Source: Liolophura sinensis
Lineage: Eukaryota; Mollusca; Polyplacophora; Chitonida; Chitonidae
Direction: 5' to 3'
DNA length: 64,000 nt
Assembly: GCF_032854445.1 (NCBI RefSeq)
Contig: NC_088301.1
Coordinates: 45,875,116-45,939,115, forward strand
In this document: in pieces, positions 24,861 to 36,800 of the stretch
Position numbering within the stretch: the first letter of the stretch is position 1
How the letters are laid out: each line of letters opens with the position of its first letter
The notes under the pieces: model-generated
What the model was told of the DNA's origin: nothing
What the model saw: the letters and a program-made list of their open reading frames with translations, nothing else
Databases searched by the model: none
Program-made: the position numbers and the translations under genes

Positions 24861-26139
24861 TATTCCATGCACATGTGCACTGTACTTAACTTTGACTTTC
24901 AAGTTCTCTAACAAAACTTAAAATGCATGCACATGCAGCGCTGTATACATGACAGATTCTTTATAAAGGACATTATCTATATGTACATGTATATTAATAT
25001 ACCACAATGAAAACAACTGCTGCATTAGTTTTAGATGTTAAATTGTGTTGTATATTGAAATATTTTGCTGGTTTTTCTAAAGTGCTGTTTTCCTGGCCCT
25101 TATACTCTAGTGTATCAGTGCCTTCTTGCTAGATGGAGATGATCATATAGAAATAAAACTGAGCCTTCCCAGTGTTTTTGTGTGTATTCACTTTAATCAC
25201 ATTTACATGTATAGTCAGAAATTCATGAGATACAGTATGACAATTCATGTCCCAAAAATGACACAACAAGCTCAAGACATTTAAGTCTTTCAGTTTTAAA
25301 CTCAATTTAACTTTCCTCAAAATGGGACTGCATTTGGCTTTTTATGTAAATGTGCACGATGTTATCTGATACTCTTAAATAATTTGTATACATGTATTTG
25401 TACATTGCTATGACATATTATTTAATGTTACAAAATATATGTAGTTTGTTATACATCCAAATATACAGTGTTCATGTATTAGCAGTTCCTAATAACCCTT
25501 CATAAAAACCTGTGCAGTCAAGAAGAATGCCTTTCTTGCTCTCTTGTAAACCTGTTAGAAAACATTTCATGCTGCCTGAACACCATAAATGCAAGTACAG
25601 ATCAATGCGTATACTCTGGAGGTAAACCTGTGTAGAAAAGCAACTGTGTAAAGTCGTTCAGTATTATTCAGTTCTAAAGCCAGTTCTTTAAAGTGATTGT
25701 AATGGATATATCATTTCATTTATATTCTGAACGTAGCTCGAAGACTGGCTGAATGGTATCATTCATGGATATATATTCACAGGAGATCCTTATTAGTAGA
25801 TCTGGACATATTATTACATTGGGGTCCATGTGGGCAAGCAGATATTGAAATAATATTTGCAGTGATGCTTGTGAAAGGCTGCATGTACAGAATCAATCTA
25901 TACAGAAGCAATACCTGCTGATTGATATACGATCTACAATTCTCCCATTTGGTAGTGATTACCATGGCAGTCAACTTTGGTATATGGTTTAATTCACCTT
26001 TTAGACAGCCCATATGGTCTTGTTACCAAATGCATATGGATGGTCTTGAAAACTATTTTATCAGAACGGACAAAGTGCAATCTTTTTTTTTTTTTTTTTT
26101 TTTATCACTAATGTCTGTCCATGTGCAAACGAGATAGAG

Positions 26140-27410
26140 CACATGAAAAAGGCGAATAGTGTGACCGATTGGGCAAATTTCAGGCAAAGTAGAAATGATA
26201 CCATAACTCTCAATAGAGAGACTATGGAGAACTATAATAAGGCATAGATGCTGCTATTTTTAATGAAACATCTGATTCGAAAAGTAGGTGGACGTTGATT
26301 AAATCTCTTGCAAAAAACCAAGGTAAATAATCTGGGTTATCAGCTTAACAATAGTATATCCAATACATCCACACTCAGCCACAGAATGCATTTAATTATT
26401 ACAATATCATTGCAGGAAATTGTGGAAATTCTCTCTAGATTATATGTGAGAGAATGAGAGGCCTCTCTTGCTCTCGGGCAATTTAAGCAAAGCCTTTAAA
26501 AGGTGTATACGTAAACAACTTTACAATTTCATGGTTGATAACATTGTACTTAATAATTTGCAGTCTGGAATTTGCTCTGGTGACAGTACAGTTTACCAAC
26601 AGGTGGATATTTCCAACTACTGATTTTAGGACTGATCCTGTTCCTTGTGTTTATAATATTGTGGGCAACTTAAGGGCTCAAGTTAGATGACTTGCTGATG
26701 ATGCGTCTTGTATTTAAACATTGAAGCTTCCGATTTTGCGTCCTATAGACTTAACCAAGATCTAAAGAAAATATCAGCCTGGGCCTATAACTGGCTACTC
26801 AGTTTTAGCGCTGAAAAAACTGTTTCTCTCATCTTTTTAACATAAATGCAACGTATGGCCTCATTTGACATTATTTATGTAAGACCATCCCATCTCAGAT
26901 GTCTCCTCACATAAGTACCTTGTGATACCACTCTTAACATACTATACACTGAAACTTGGATTCGCCTACTGTCAGAAAGAAGAAGTAGACATTTAAGTTA
27001 AAGCTCCTTTATATAAGGTTTTAGAGTATATCTCCAGATTACTTACGCCAACTTGTACCCTTGCCAGTAGACACACAACACTGTAATCTAAGACTTTTTG
27101 TAATTTTTGTAGGTCACTGTTGCAAAATAATGGCCTAACAGACAAGTTGAAATTATCCCCATGCAACTTCGTCTGGGTTGTTCCCAACTAAAAGCACACA
27201 TGTTGCCCCTGTGAACATCACACCCAAGAATGTTTACATTTCCTTCATGAGTGTCCTACATGGAGCATGTAGATTAGACGTGTTGGGACCTATTCCAGAT
27301 GTAGGAAGCTTTCTGCACGGAAATCATTTATTATCAACATATGAAAACCTTGCAGTATTTGATAAGATACAGTACTTTATTCTTGCATCAAAAAGATTTA
27401 AGTGACGAAC
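26140..27410 (+). mobile_element. Decayed non-LTR retrotransposon (Jockey/CR1-like reverse transcriptase)
   Basis: Short blocks of reverse transcriptase survive in shifting frames with many stops: TDWANFRQSRND (about 26162), NNLQSGICSGDSTVYQQ (from 26552), the catalytic-motif remnant LADDAS (26691-26708, stops close on both sides), NQDLKKISAWAYNWLLSFSA (from 26753) and a C-terminal Cys/His piece CPCEHHTQECLHFLHECP (27204-27257). The order matches LINE ORF2. Parts of the palm domain are deleted. It is non-functional, sits in TTC41 intron 1 and has the same orientation as the gene. Confidence 0.82.
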
Positions 27411-27765
27411 CCTTCTTTATGCAGTAAACTTGTATTCAGCGTTTGCTGTGACCAATATCCCACATGAAACGTGCAGGGTTTCCATTGTCTTTTTAATAAA
27501 AGAATTAAGCGGAGAATTAAGCGAAGTAGAATTGGAGCTCTGGTCAAAGTAGATGGCTACATGCTTAAAGTTTTACTTACATAGCTGCAGGTACATGTAA
27601 CTGGTAACAGTCTCCCAATGAACACGTATTTGTATACAATGGTTTCATATATAAGTTTCTTCATTAAACATAGCATGTGTAACTCATTATTTAATACATG
27701 TATTTTGTAAGGTGCCTGTGAATTAAATGTAAATATACATAACATTTATTTTATCTTCTTGTCAG

Positions 27766-28664
27766 GTGCGGAAATGTTTGAAGATGGAAAGTAATATGGC
27801 TGACGTCTCAAACCACAGATCCTCAGACAATGATTAGATGATTTTCCAGCCCATCTTAGCTCTGCTTCACAAACATGGTGCCTGACTTTGAAACTACAGA
27901 TTCTGACCATCAGCCCATCATGAAGGCACCACAATCTCCATCACCCAGAAAGCCGCTCAATCCATATGTGGCTTCAACTCATGGTGACTTTGGTGAAGAG
28001 CGCCAGTTTCTGAGAGAGACCATTTTTCCTCAGATTGATGCTGCTTGTCAGAAAAGGGGCACATACTTTTGCCCAACAAACATGGAATGGAAGCCAACCC
28101 ATCCTCAAGTTTTGGCAGGCACTGGACTGAGGCTCGCTCTTGACCAGGTGTGTCGATCTTCCCCATTCCTGATTTGCATGATTGGGGAGCGTTATGGAGA
28201 GTACCGCCCAGAATGTTCTCCGCCTTTGCCCAAGACTGTCACGGATCTGCCTGATGATGCAGACTGGCTGGACCAGAACTACATGGTGGCCGCTTCAGCT
28301 GGGTATACATGGCTTCTGGGTGAAGCTCACCAGAACTGCAGTATGCTGGAGTTAGAGGTCATGCAGGCTGCCTTTCTCAGTGACAATGACCATTGCCTAT
28401 TCTACTTTCGCCAACCAGAACACCTAGATGACATGTTTCCAAACCTGTCAGCACATCGACGTCAAAAGAAAATGGCGAAATATTTAGCAGAAGATGAGGA
28501 ATCCAGACTTCGGGTGAGAGACCTCAAGCAGCGAATTATTAAAAAGGGATTAGCGGTGAAGTATTACCGGTCTCTGCAAGATCTGGGTGATTCAGTTCTG
28601 GATGACTGGATTGCCGTTTTGGACATGTTGTATCCTCCACTCCAGGATGCTTTTTTAAATATTG
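27766..28664 (+). CDS. TTC41: TTC41 exon 2: leader with upstream ORFs, then the DUF4062-like domain
   Basis: The first 109 bases are leader with out-of-frame ATGs; coding begins at 27875 (MVPDFETTDS) and runs 263 codons. Conserved DUF4062 features are the 'ST-x-D-x-x-EER' strand-turn-helix (STHGDFGEER, residues 34-43), an alternating acidic/aromatic strand ending MEWKP and the IGERYGEY motif. In STAND proteins such as TEP1, NWD and NPHP3 this domain sits N-terminal to NACHT. The donor is ATTG|GTGAGT, phase 1. Confidence 0.88.
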
Positions 28665-30776
28665 GTGAGTTGCACACATGCACTTTGATCCCAGGAATGT
28701 TGACATGTAGCTCCTAAGATTTTGGGGGATAAAGTTTGTAAAGAGTACTGAAGAGCGAATATAAAATTCTAATCTTATGCATTAATTTACATACATTCAG
28801 GTCTGCCACGTAACCATACATGCACTTGACTCCCATGATGACCAGTACTATAGGTATTAGGTCACCATGGTAGTTACACGAATGTAGTGCTACATGCTCT
28901 TTGTAAAATGGGCCCAAGGGCTTCCTCCAGGCTCTGACTGTTTCCTCGCCCACCACCATGTTGCTGGTCACCATTGTATACAAGTACGTGTCACTATGGC
29001 ATACAACACCAAATAAAGAAGTAAGTCAGTCCTGCATATTAAATACCCAGTTTCCGACAAAATGTATACAAATGAAATATTTTTGATCATAACATTAAAC
29101 CTTAATGAAATACATGTAAGTAATTTTGTTACACTTTCGCATATTCACACATGTACCTGCACATGTATTTTATATTTACAGGTACAGAAGAATTTGTGGG
29201 GCAGACAGCTCACCAGATCTTTGCCGAGACTCGCAGAAATGTGTTTCTTCGAACTCCTGAGTTATGTGACATCATTGAGAAGCTAGGTGACTTTGCAGCC
29301 TCATGTATGGAAGAGAGCCAGAAAGATGAACCAGATCTTATGGAGCAGTTTCAGGCTTACTCTGTCACCACTTACCACAGGAAAAAGTAAGCTGCTGGCT
29401 TATATGAATGTGTCGTAAAGTTATTTTGTTCTTGGGTTAGGGGTATAGAGAGGAGACAAAGTAGTTATTAATTATATAAGTAAGTGAATTAATGATGGAA
29501 ACATTGTTAAGTACAACCATTCTTAACTGTTGCTTAATGAATTGCTGTCAAAGGCTGTCAAGGTTGCCATTACAAACCCTTTACTGTATATTAATAAATA
29601 TATTTCTGTATTGTACTTCAGTTAGTACTTTTATTAGTATTGTTATTTTATTATTGGCTTGCTTGTACATAGCACAGGCATAGCTTATGTCATACTGTGA
29701 GTGCATGCATCCAACAACAGAAAAAGCAATGTTAAACAATCGCTTAGGGGTGGTATCAAACTCTATTGATTCACTGTGTGCATATTACTTATCATAAATT
29801 TTAAAATATCATGGCTGACATGTCATGTGTTGTGTATTAGAATCAAAATTAGATAAAATGTTAGGGGTGTCTCAAAAAGTACTGCATGTACATGTACTGA
29901 CCTGAAGCTTTACGTATGAAGCACATTGACATGAGGGGAATGCTCTGTTGCTGATTCTCTGTGTGCATATTTATTACCATAAATTACCAAATTCACGACT
30001 TCTCTACTTTATGTGTTGAGCTGAAGTTTGGCATCCATGTGTCTCCTGAAGGTGAGCTCTTTGGTAGTCTTGCTACCAAATTTAAGTTTTGGAAAAAAGA
30101 ATTAATTGTACAAAGATATTAAATTCTTCATTCTCCTACATCAGATATTTCCATGAACAATGCATTTTCCTAGAGATGCTATAACAGTTTTTTTTTACAA
30201 ATAGTAAACAAAAATTCATAATGTGATTCTTATGTTATAATAAATTACTGCTATTTGCAAAGATTAAATGAACATTCAATTTTCATGAAAAACTACTTTT
30301 TCAGGAAAAAGGAAGGAGTTAGCACAAAGGCAATATTTGCAGTTACAGGAGACAGAGGCAGTGGAAAATCATCTATTATCTCAAACTGGCTGAAGGTCTT
30401 TGAACAAGACAACCCGGACATCAAAGTAATCACGAACTTCATAGGCAGCACTCCCAGGAGCACTGACATAACTCTTTTCATGCGGCATTGTATAAGTGAA
30501 TTGAGACAACATTACATGCTTAGAGGTAAACCATACAACAGTTCGATACACACATCAATTCATCAATTTCACCAGACACCAAACTGTCTTGAATGTTTAA
30601 ATATACCAGCATACATACATTTTTTGTCCAGTCAGTATGAATTAGTTGTTGTTCCATCTGTCTATTGTTTATGTGGAATAATAAAGTTGCAATAACAGTT
30701 GTTTTGCTACATGTACTTGAATTCCTGAAATAGTGAAAAGAAGTTAAAGAATATGTAATGGAACTGAGGGTACACC

Positions 30777-30822
<46 letters not shown>

Positions 30823-33800
30823 GTACTGCATATGCAGTGATACTGGTGATACATGCATGTTAGCACTCTCATCCTCATTTGTTAAGTCTGATCAAATTAA
30901 AAAAAGTTGTGACATTTCCAGGGGTTACTGGAGTTAAGTCAATTCGAATGGCATCGTATGAGACCACAAAGTATACAGAGACATGTGAGGCCTTCATGGC
31001 TGCTCTTTATCTGGGGCCCTGTGTCCTTGTCTTGGATGGGTCCGAAAGGCTAGGATGTACTCTGGGGCAGTCAGTTCTTCAGGCATGTATTTACATATTG
31101 ATCATTTGTGTACACCATGCAAGTTCATTGCTAATGGTATGAAAAGCCTAAACTGATCATCTGTCTGAATATTCTTCATTGAGTCATCTGTTGGAAATTT
31201 ATTTTTCTTTCAAGCCAAAATGACTGAGTTTAAAAGAGAAATTTTCCTTTTCGTTTTCTTTATTGTTTATGAAGGTATCAAACATTATTTATTTTGCCAT
31301 ATATGTATGTGTGCCATATTTTCTTTGCTTTTGACATAGACACTTTTCTTTGTGCATCAGGTCAAAAAGCTAGGCTGGCTGCCTCAGCCCCTCCCTAACC
31401 ATTGTAAGGTGATAGTGACCTGTGTTAGTTCAGACTTGATGTACAAGTCCTTGCAAGCTCGACAAGATGTGCAGTTTGTCTCCTGCCCGATGGTTGTTAC
31501 TTTGGATGGCTGTAGGAAGTACCTCAGTGAGCACATGGGTTCGATGTTCTCTCACGTAAAGCACAGACATTTGGCAAAGGTCTGGGAGGGCAACCCAAAG
31601 CTAAAAACATGTCCTCTGTTTCTCTCGCTTCTGGTAAATGAGCTGAAGTGTTACGATGTCTACTCAGACCTTGACCCCTATCTGGAGAACCTTGCAGAGG
31701 TGGTCGGAATCCGAGAATTCTGGGGACGCTGCCTTCATCGATGGATACAGACATATAGCTGGACAATAGAGCAGTTTACAAATGTCATAGACAGCAATTC
31801 ATCTACCACAGAGAGATTTGGTAAGGTCTTGGCCAAGTTTTTAGTTTTATAGATAACAAGATTGTTAAAGATCAAGTTCGAATTTTGTCAGTTTCTATAT
31901 TCTGCATGTTTTTGTCACATTTTGGGATTTTTTGACAGTTATCAAGACCCTTTATTATATTGAATTGAAAGCTGGCACATGGCTTAACCAGAATAAGTTA
32001 AAGATCAAGGTTGAGTTTCTGGCTCTTTTGGTCAATTTTCAACAAAAAATTTTTTATTTATTCTAAATTGAACCATGAAATTTGGCTTCAGTGAGGCAAG
32101 TTACAGACCAAGATCAAGTTTTGGACCAGTTTAATTGGTGCATTTGTGTTCTGTTATGGACTTCGACACAGATATTATACAGAGGATTCAAGCAGTTGGT
32201 TCTTTGATCATATTCACATTAAATTGGTAGAAACTTTTGTGAATTGGTAAGGTATCAGTCTGTACATTTTTCTTGCAGCAATGGTGGGCTGGGTGCCAGA
32301 TGCTTTGCGCCTCATAGCCGTGTCACGCTTTGGCCTCAGCAAATCAGAACTGTTATCTGTTCTGATGAGAATTGGATATGTTGGTCGAGCAGAGGTTAGC
32401 GAGTTTGACTGGCTGCTGTTTAGGGAGGTTCTAGGGGATTCCATATATGAAGGACCTGGTGGTCTACTCAACTTTTCCCATCATCATCTTAGAGATTGCA
32501 TTGAGTATATTTTATTAGGTAAGTTATTGTGTTACCTGGTTCACCTGGTCCTTTAAGAAGATTCACCAGCTTTCGTTTGTGTGATTCTAAAAATGTTGTT
32601 CATTGTTCCTTGTGCAGAGTGGGAAAAATCTGGTAATTAAGAGTGTGAACATGTAGCTGTTATAACCATTTTCTCCGTTTTGTCTTGTTCACTTTGTATG
32701 TAAATGAAAGTTTTACTTTGCATGTGTAAGTGCATTTTTCACAGGATACTGGCTTTCTGTAGCATTTTGGCTGTATTGCTTGAAAAAGTTTAAAAAGAGA
32801 GAAATTTTTCCACTGTGTAATCTGTTGTGAAGAACACACTTTACATGTCATTGGGATCAAGGGAGATAACTCATCTTGATCCTTTCTTTTTTTTTTTCTG
32901 GTATCTTGCAAATGTAACTTATGTGTGAATTCTTCTTTATTGCTCTTTGGTAGATATCCCTGTAACTGCTTTTTTGTAAAACTTTCATGTTAGGAATTTG
33001 GATTTTAGTGTTAAAATTTAAAAAATTGTATGTACTTAAACAGCATAGTCTGCAGGTACATGCTGAGTTGATTGTATCCGTGAATGACGTTGATCGCTTT
33101 TCTATATTTGGACTGGCACTCACAGTCAAGGCTTGCTCCCATTCACCACTGTAAGATATTTAGTAAACTTGAGTGAACAATTACTAAACTCCCACGCCCA
33201 TTCAGTTACTCCTTAACATAAAGTATGATGCTGAAGCACCAGACTTATAATCCCAAGCTGTTGATCATCCCAAAGGTAAATTTCCATCCGTATATATCTT
33301 TCTGCTGATTTCACGATCCCAAAATGGCTCCTATCTTCTGTCTGTAATGATGCTTCATACGTGGTCGTTTAGTTTCCTGGGCCTTATGGCTGCAAATGGT
33401 AGGAATGGGTGGGCCAGGAAAACAAATGGTGTATATGATGAGCAGCCTTATTTGCAAGTGAGCAGAGAAGTTGAACACATTGTAAAGGAGTAATTAGACA
33501 TGCTGGGGAGGTGGGTAAAGAACTGTTTTCCAAAATTTTACAAAGTATCCTACAGGGGTGAGCGGGATCAAGCCATGACAACGTGAGTGCCAGTCCAAAC
33601 ATGAAAAAGCAAACAGGCCTGTTTGTTTGTATACGTATATTATATGCATACAATAATTCAAGTTAAATGTGGAATATGCGTGAAAAGTTTGGATTTTTAC
33701 CAGTCTATCTACATATATTGTAAAAGCTTTGTAACTGTAGCTTCTGAGGTATTCTCATTTTCTGTAGAACTGTAAATAACTGTTATCCACCTGGCTATAT

Positions 33801-36800
33801 ATATCTAGGGAAATACAAAAAGTTGACGATTCTCAAACAGAGCTTCACACTTTACAACAGGCTGTGTTAGGCCAGGATCAGGGGAGACAACTTCACTACA
33901 TGTCCCACTTACAGACTGGCAGAAGGATAAGGCAGTCTTCCACATGTATTTGGCTAACTATTTCTCATCCCACCCTTCATTGCAAAGGCGTGTGGAAGAA
34001 CTACCCTGGCATCTGCTTATGGCAAGAGAAACTACAATGTTAGAGAAAGTGTTGACCAATCCACAGTAAGTTTATGTAATATAGAACAATAAGAGTGACA
34101 TAGACAATGTATTCTTGCTTTGTTTATGGTGTATGTCTTCTATTGTAATTCTTCTAATTTTTAAGATAGATATTAGTAGTTTTGAAATAAAAAATTACAC
34201 TTCTCTTTCAATTTTTAGAGAAAGTAGATGTGTATATCTTGTTCATCAGATGGATTCACCATGTTGGGAAAGAGAAACTGTGTATTCCAATCAAAATTAC
34301 ATGATTATTGGCTAAAAAGAGCAGAGGAGATGTTCCAAAAATTGGAAGAATTAGGCTCTTACAAACATGTACATATTAGCCCATTATTTAGTATGGTAAA
34401 AAAGCAGGATAGTCAAGCTTTGTAAAAAGTACTTTCATACTTCATTATTTTAATGAGATTTCACTGAATAACATGAAGAACAAAATGACAATATTGCTCA
34501 AATGGCTCGTGTGAATAGAGGCAGCCATCATGAGAATTTTATCCTATTTATTTATTTATTTATTTGATTGGTGTTTTACGCCGTACTCAAGAATATTTCA
34601 CTTATACGACGGCGGCCAGCATTATGGTGGGTGGAAACCTTTCATCCCATTATAAACACTGCTATCAGGTTGCGTGGCATAAGCTGTGACGTAGCCTTTA
34701 CCCGTTCACTCCATGAGGTGACATGATAACACAGAACTACTGCATAAGACATCATTTTGAGATCGTTTACAATGATTTATTTACATGTACATGTAGCTGA
34801 AGGGCCATTTCACACTGTGTTGAGGGACAGGTTCGTATCATTTACGTACCTCCACAGACGTAAAATTAGTTGATTTACAAGCCGTGTAATATTCAACGAT
34901 GGTATCACAAATTATGTCAGACAGCATCATGCCGTCTCAGCCCAAACCGCATTCATCTCCCCAGTAAACCTTAGGCCTACTTAGACACTCTGTTCAAGTA
35001 ATACAAATACATTTATTGTCATTCATGTTGCCGTTTTTCTCGCATATAAAATACAGTAAAATTATTGAAATGTTGTGTTAAACCAAAGCCTCCGGAGGCT
35101 ACGACCTGAACGAAGAATACCTCGGCCGTGCATCTGCAGACTACTCGTTAACTGTATAAACGATATAGTAGGCCTACTGTATGAACAGTTCAAGGAGTGG
35201 AAGAAATATCCTTCCAGTATGTCAAATTTCCGAGTAAGCTATTTATCGCTTGATCCTTCATCGCCGAAGTCCATAACCTTAATCTGCCATAGACTGCTGC
35301 TAGACTATCATACGGGAAATACCTCCAGCGTTAGAGAGCTACATGTAAACCTGACGTCACCTTGCTGTCCTTAAGAAAGACGTACTGAAGCTGTGACACC
35401 ACGAAGTTTCACCAAACTTCTACTGGGTTGAAAACAGTCTTAAAATATATTTAATTCCGTTTTAAAATACTATGAAGTGGACATAAACATTAGTCAGGTG
35501 CTGACATTGACTTTAACATTCTTTATTAATGTTTATGTAATAAATTTGAAGATTTTTTTGGGGGGGGGAGGGGGGGTGCAATTTTACCATTTTGTAGCGA
35601 TTCAAGCATTACATAAAGTATGTCTATACTTGAAACACAGGCTTTTCCTAACTCTAGCTGATGAAGATCACTTGTGGCCAGGTCATAGACAGGATCTGCG
35701 ATTTTACTGGTCACTCCTGAAACAAACAGGCCTCTTACCTGGGGACAGTCACCTGAAAATGTTAGCCTCTGTTGGCTTTGATCTCCAGATTAAAGACGAA
35801 GTCAAGGTTTGGTTCATTGACATACTAATAATTTGTCCACATCTTACTTCATTTGTATACCTTATTCATGTTGCATAATTGGCACTAATATAGGTAACTT
35901 TTGAAAGCGTTTGAAATAGGAGGCTTTTGTATTGACACCTAAAGTCACCTAGTTATTCTTGACATAACCATTTTAACATCCTATGTGTACCTCTGAATTT
36001 ACTTATCCAGATGCTGTATGTTAAATTGATGTTTAGTTTTGTTTTCAGAATCAGGTTAGATATATTTTTGCACATGTATCAAAAATTGTTGCTTCATAAA
36101 TTAAAAAAAATAATACTTTCTTACAATTGTCACTTCTTAAAAGTTATATTTATTTAAACTTTGAATGTGTATTTTGCAGGGATTAAATGAATCTTCAAAT
36201 AGCACAAGTTTAGCTTCCTTGGGGGACATCCAAGCGAAGGGCCCACCAAAGATCGTCACAGCCCCTCCCTCAGATTTAGCTGATCTGCACCATGAGGTAT
36301 CTCTTGTTAATTGCACAATTAAGCAGTTTTCACTCTTGTACCTAAAGTCACATTCACATTAATAGAATCGGAAAGAATGTTTTAATCAGCCAAAAAAGGA
36401 TGAAGAAGGTTTTTCAGGTAACACTATTTTTAATGTTGAAAGTGTTTTCCTGTCCAGGCTAAATCCATCTAATCCACCAGTCCACAGCATTTTTGATTTT
36501 GACATGATTACTTCAGTTAATAATGTCCTTCTAATATGTTTGTTTGAATCATTTTGGATTTGATTTTGCACAATTATCATATAATGGTGTTTATTTTCAC
36601 CCATTGACCCATTTACTGTCACCACATTGTCCATCCTCACAGGTGTTACCCACTGAAACCCCGGACTCCAGTTTTTCCACATTTATGACAGAGAGTGAAA
36701 GAGATGTTAAAGTGTCTCACATGAAATGGTTTGGAAATGAAGAAAGCCCTGATTCTGCATTACCTGCCCATTTGAACGATCATAATAAAGGTATAGTAAT

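Larger units (their letters stand above)
23135..27765 (+). other. TTC41 intron 1 (4.6 kb)
   Basis: AT-rich. It contains a 2 x 29-bp repeat (24651-24708), a 33-bp-period repeat (24776-24860), a long T run (26082-26103) and the LINE remnant (26140-27410). The stretch 23135-24650 shows nothing I can name. Confidence 0.6.

Noticed and set aside
33809..33914. Earlier acceptor (CTATATATATCTAG) for TTC41 exon 8
   Set aside because: In the required phase it runs into TAG after about 20 codons; the acceptor at 33914 gives an open frame and conserved sequence.
34219..34428. Stretch read as a possible TTC41 exon (…KLHDYWLKRAEEMFQKLEEL…)
   Set aside because: Its phase does not fit after exon 8, and exon 9 at 35641 joins exon 8 perfectly (NPQLFLTLADED), giving the expected sequence. 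Its acceptor frame also hits a stop.
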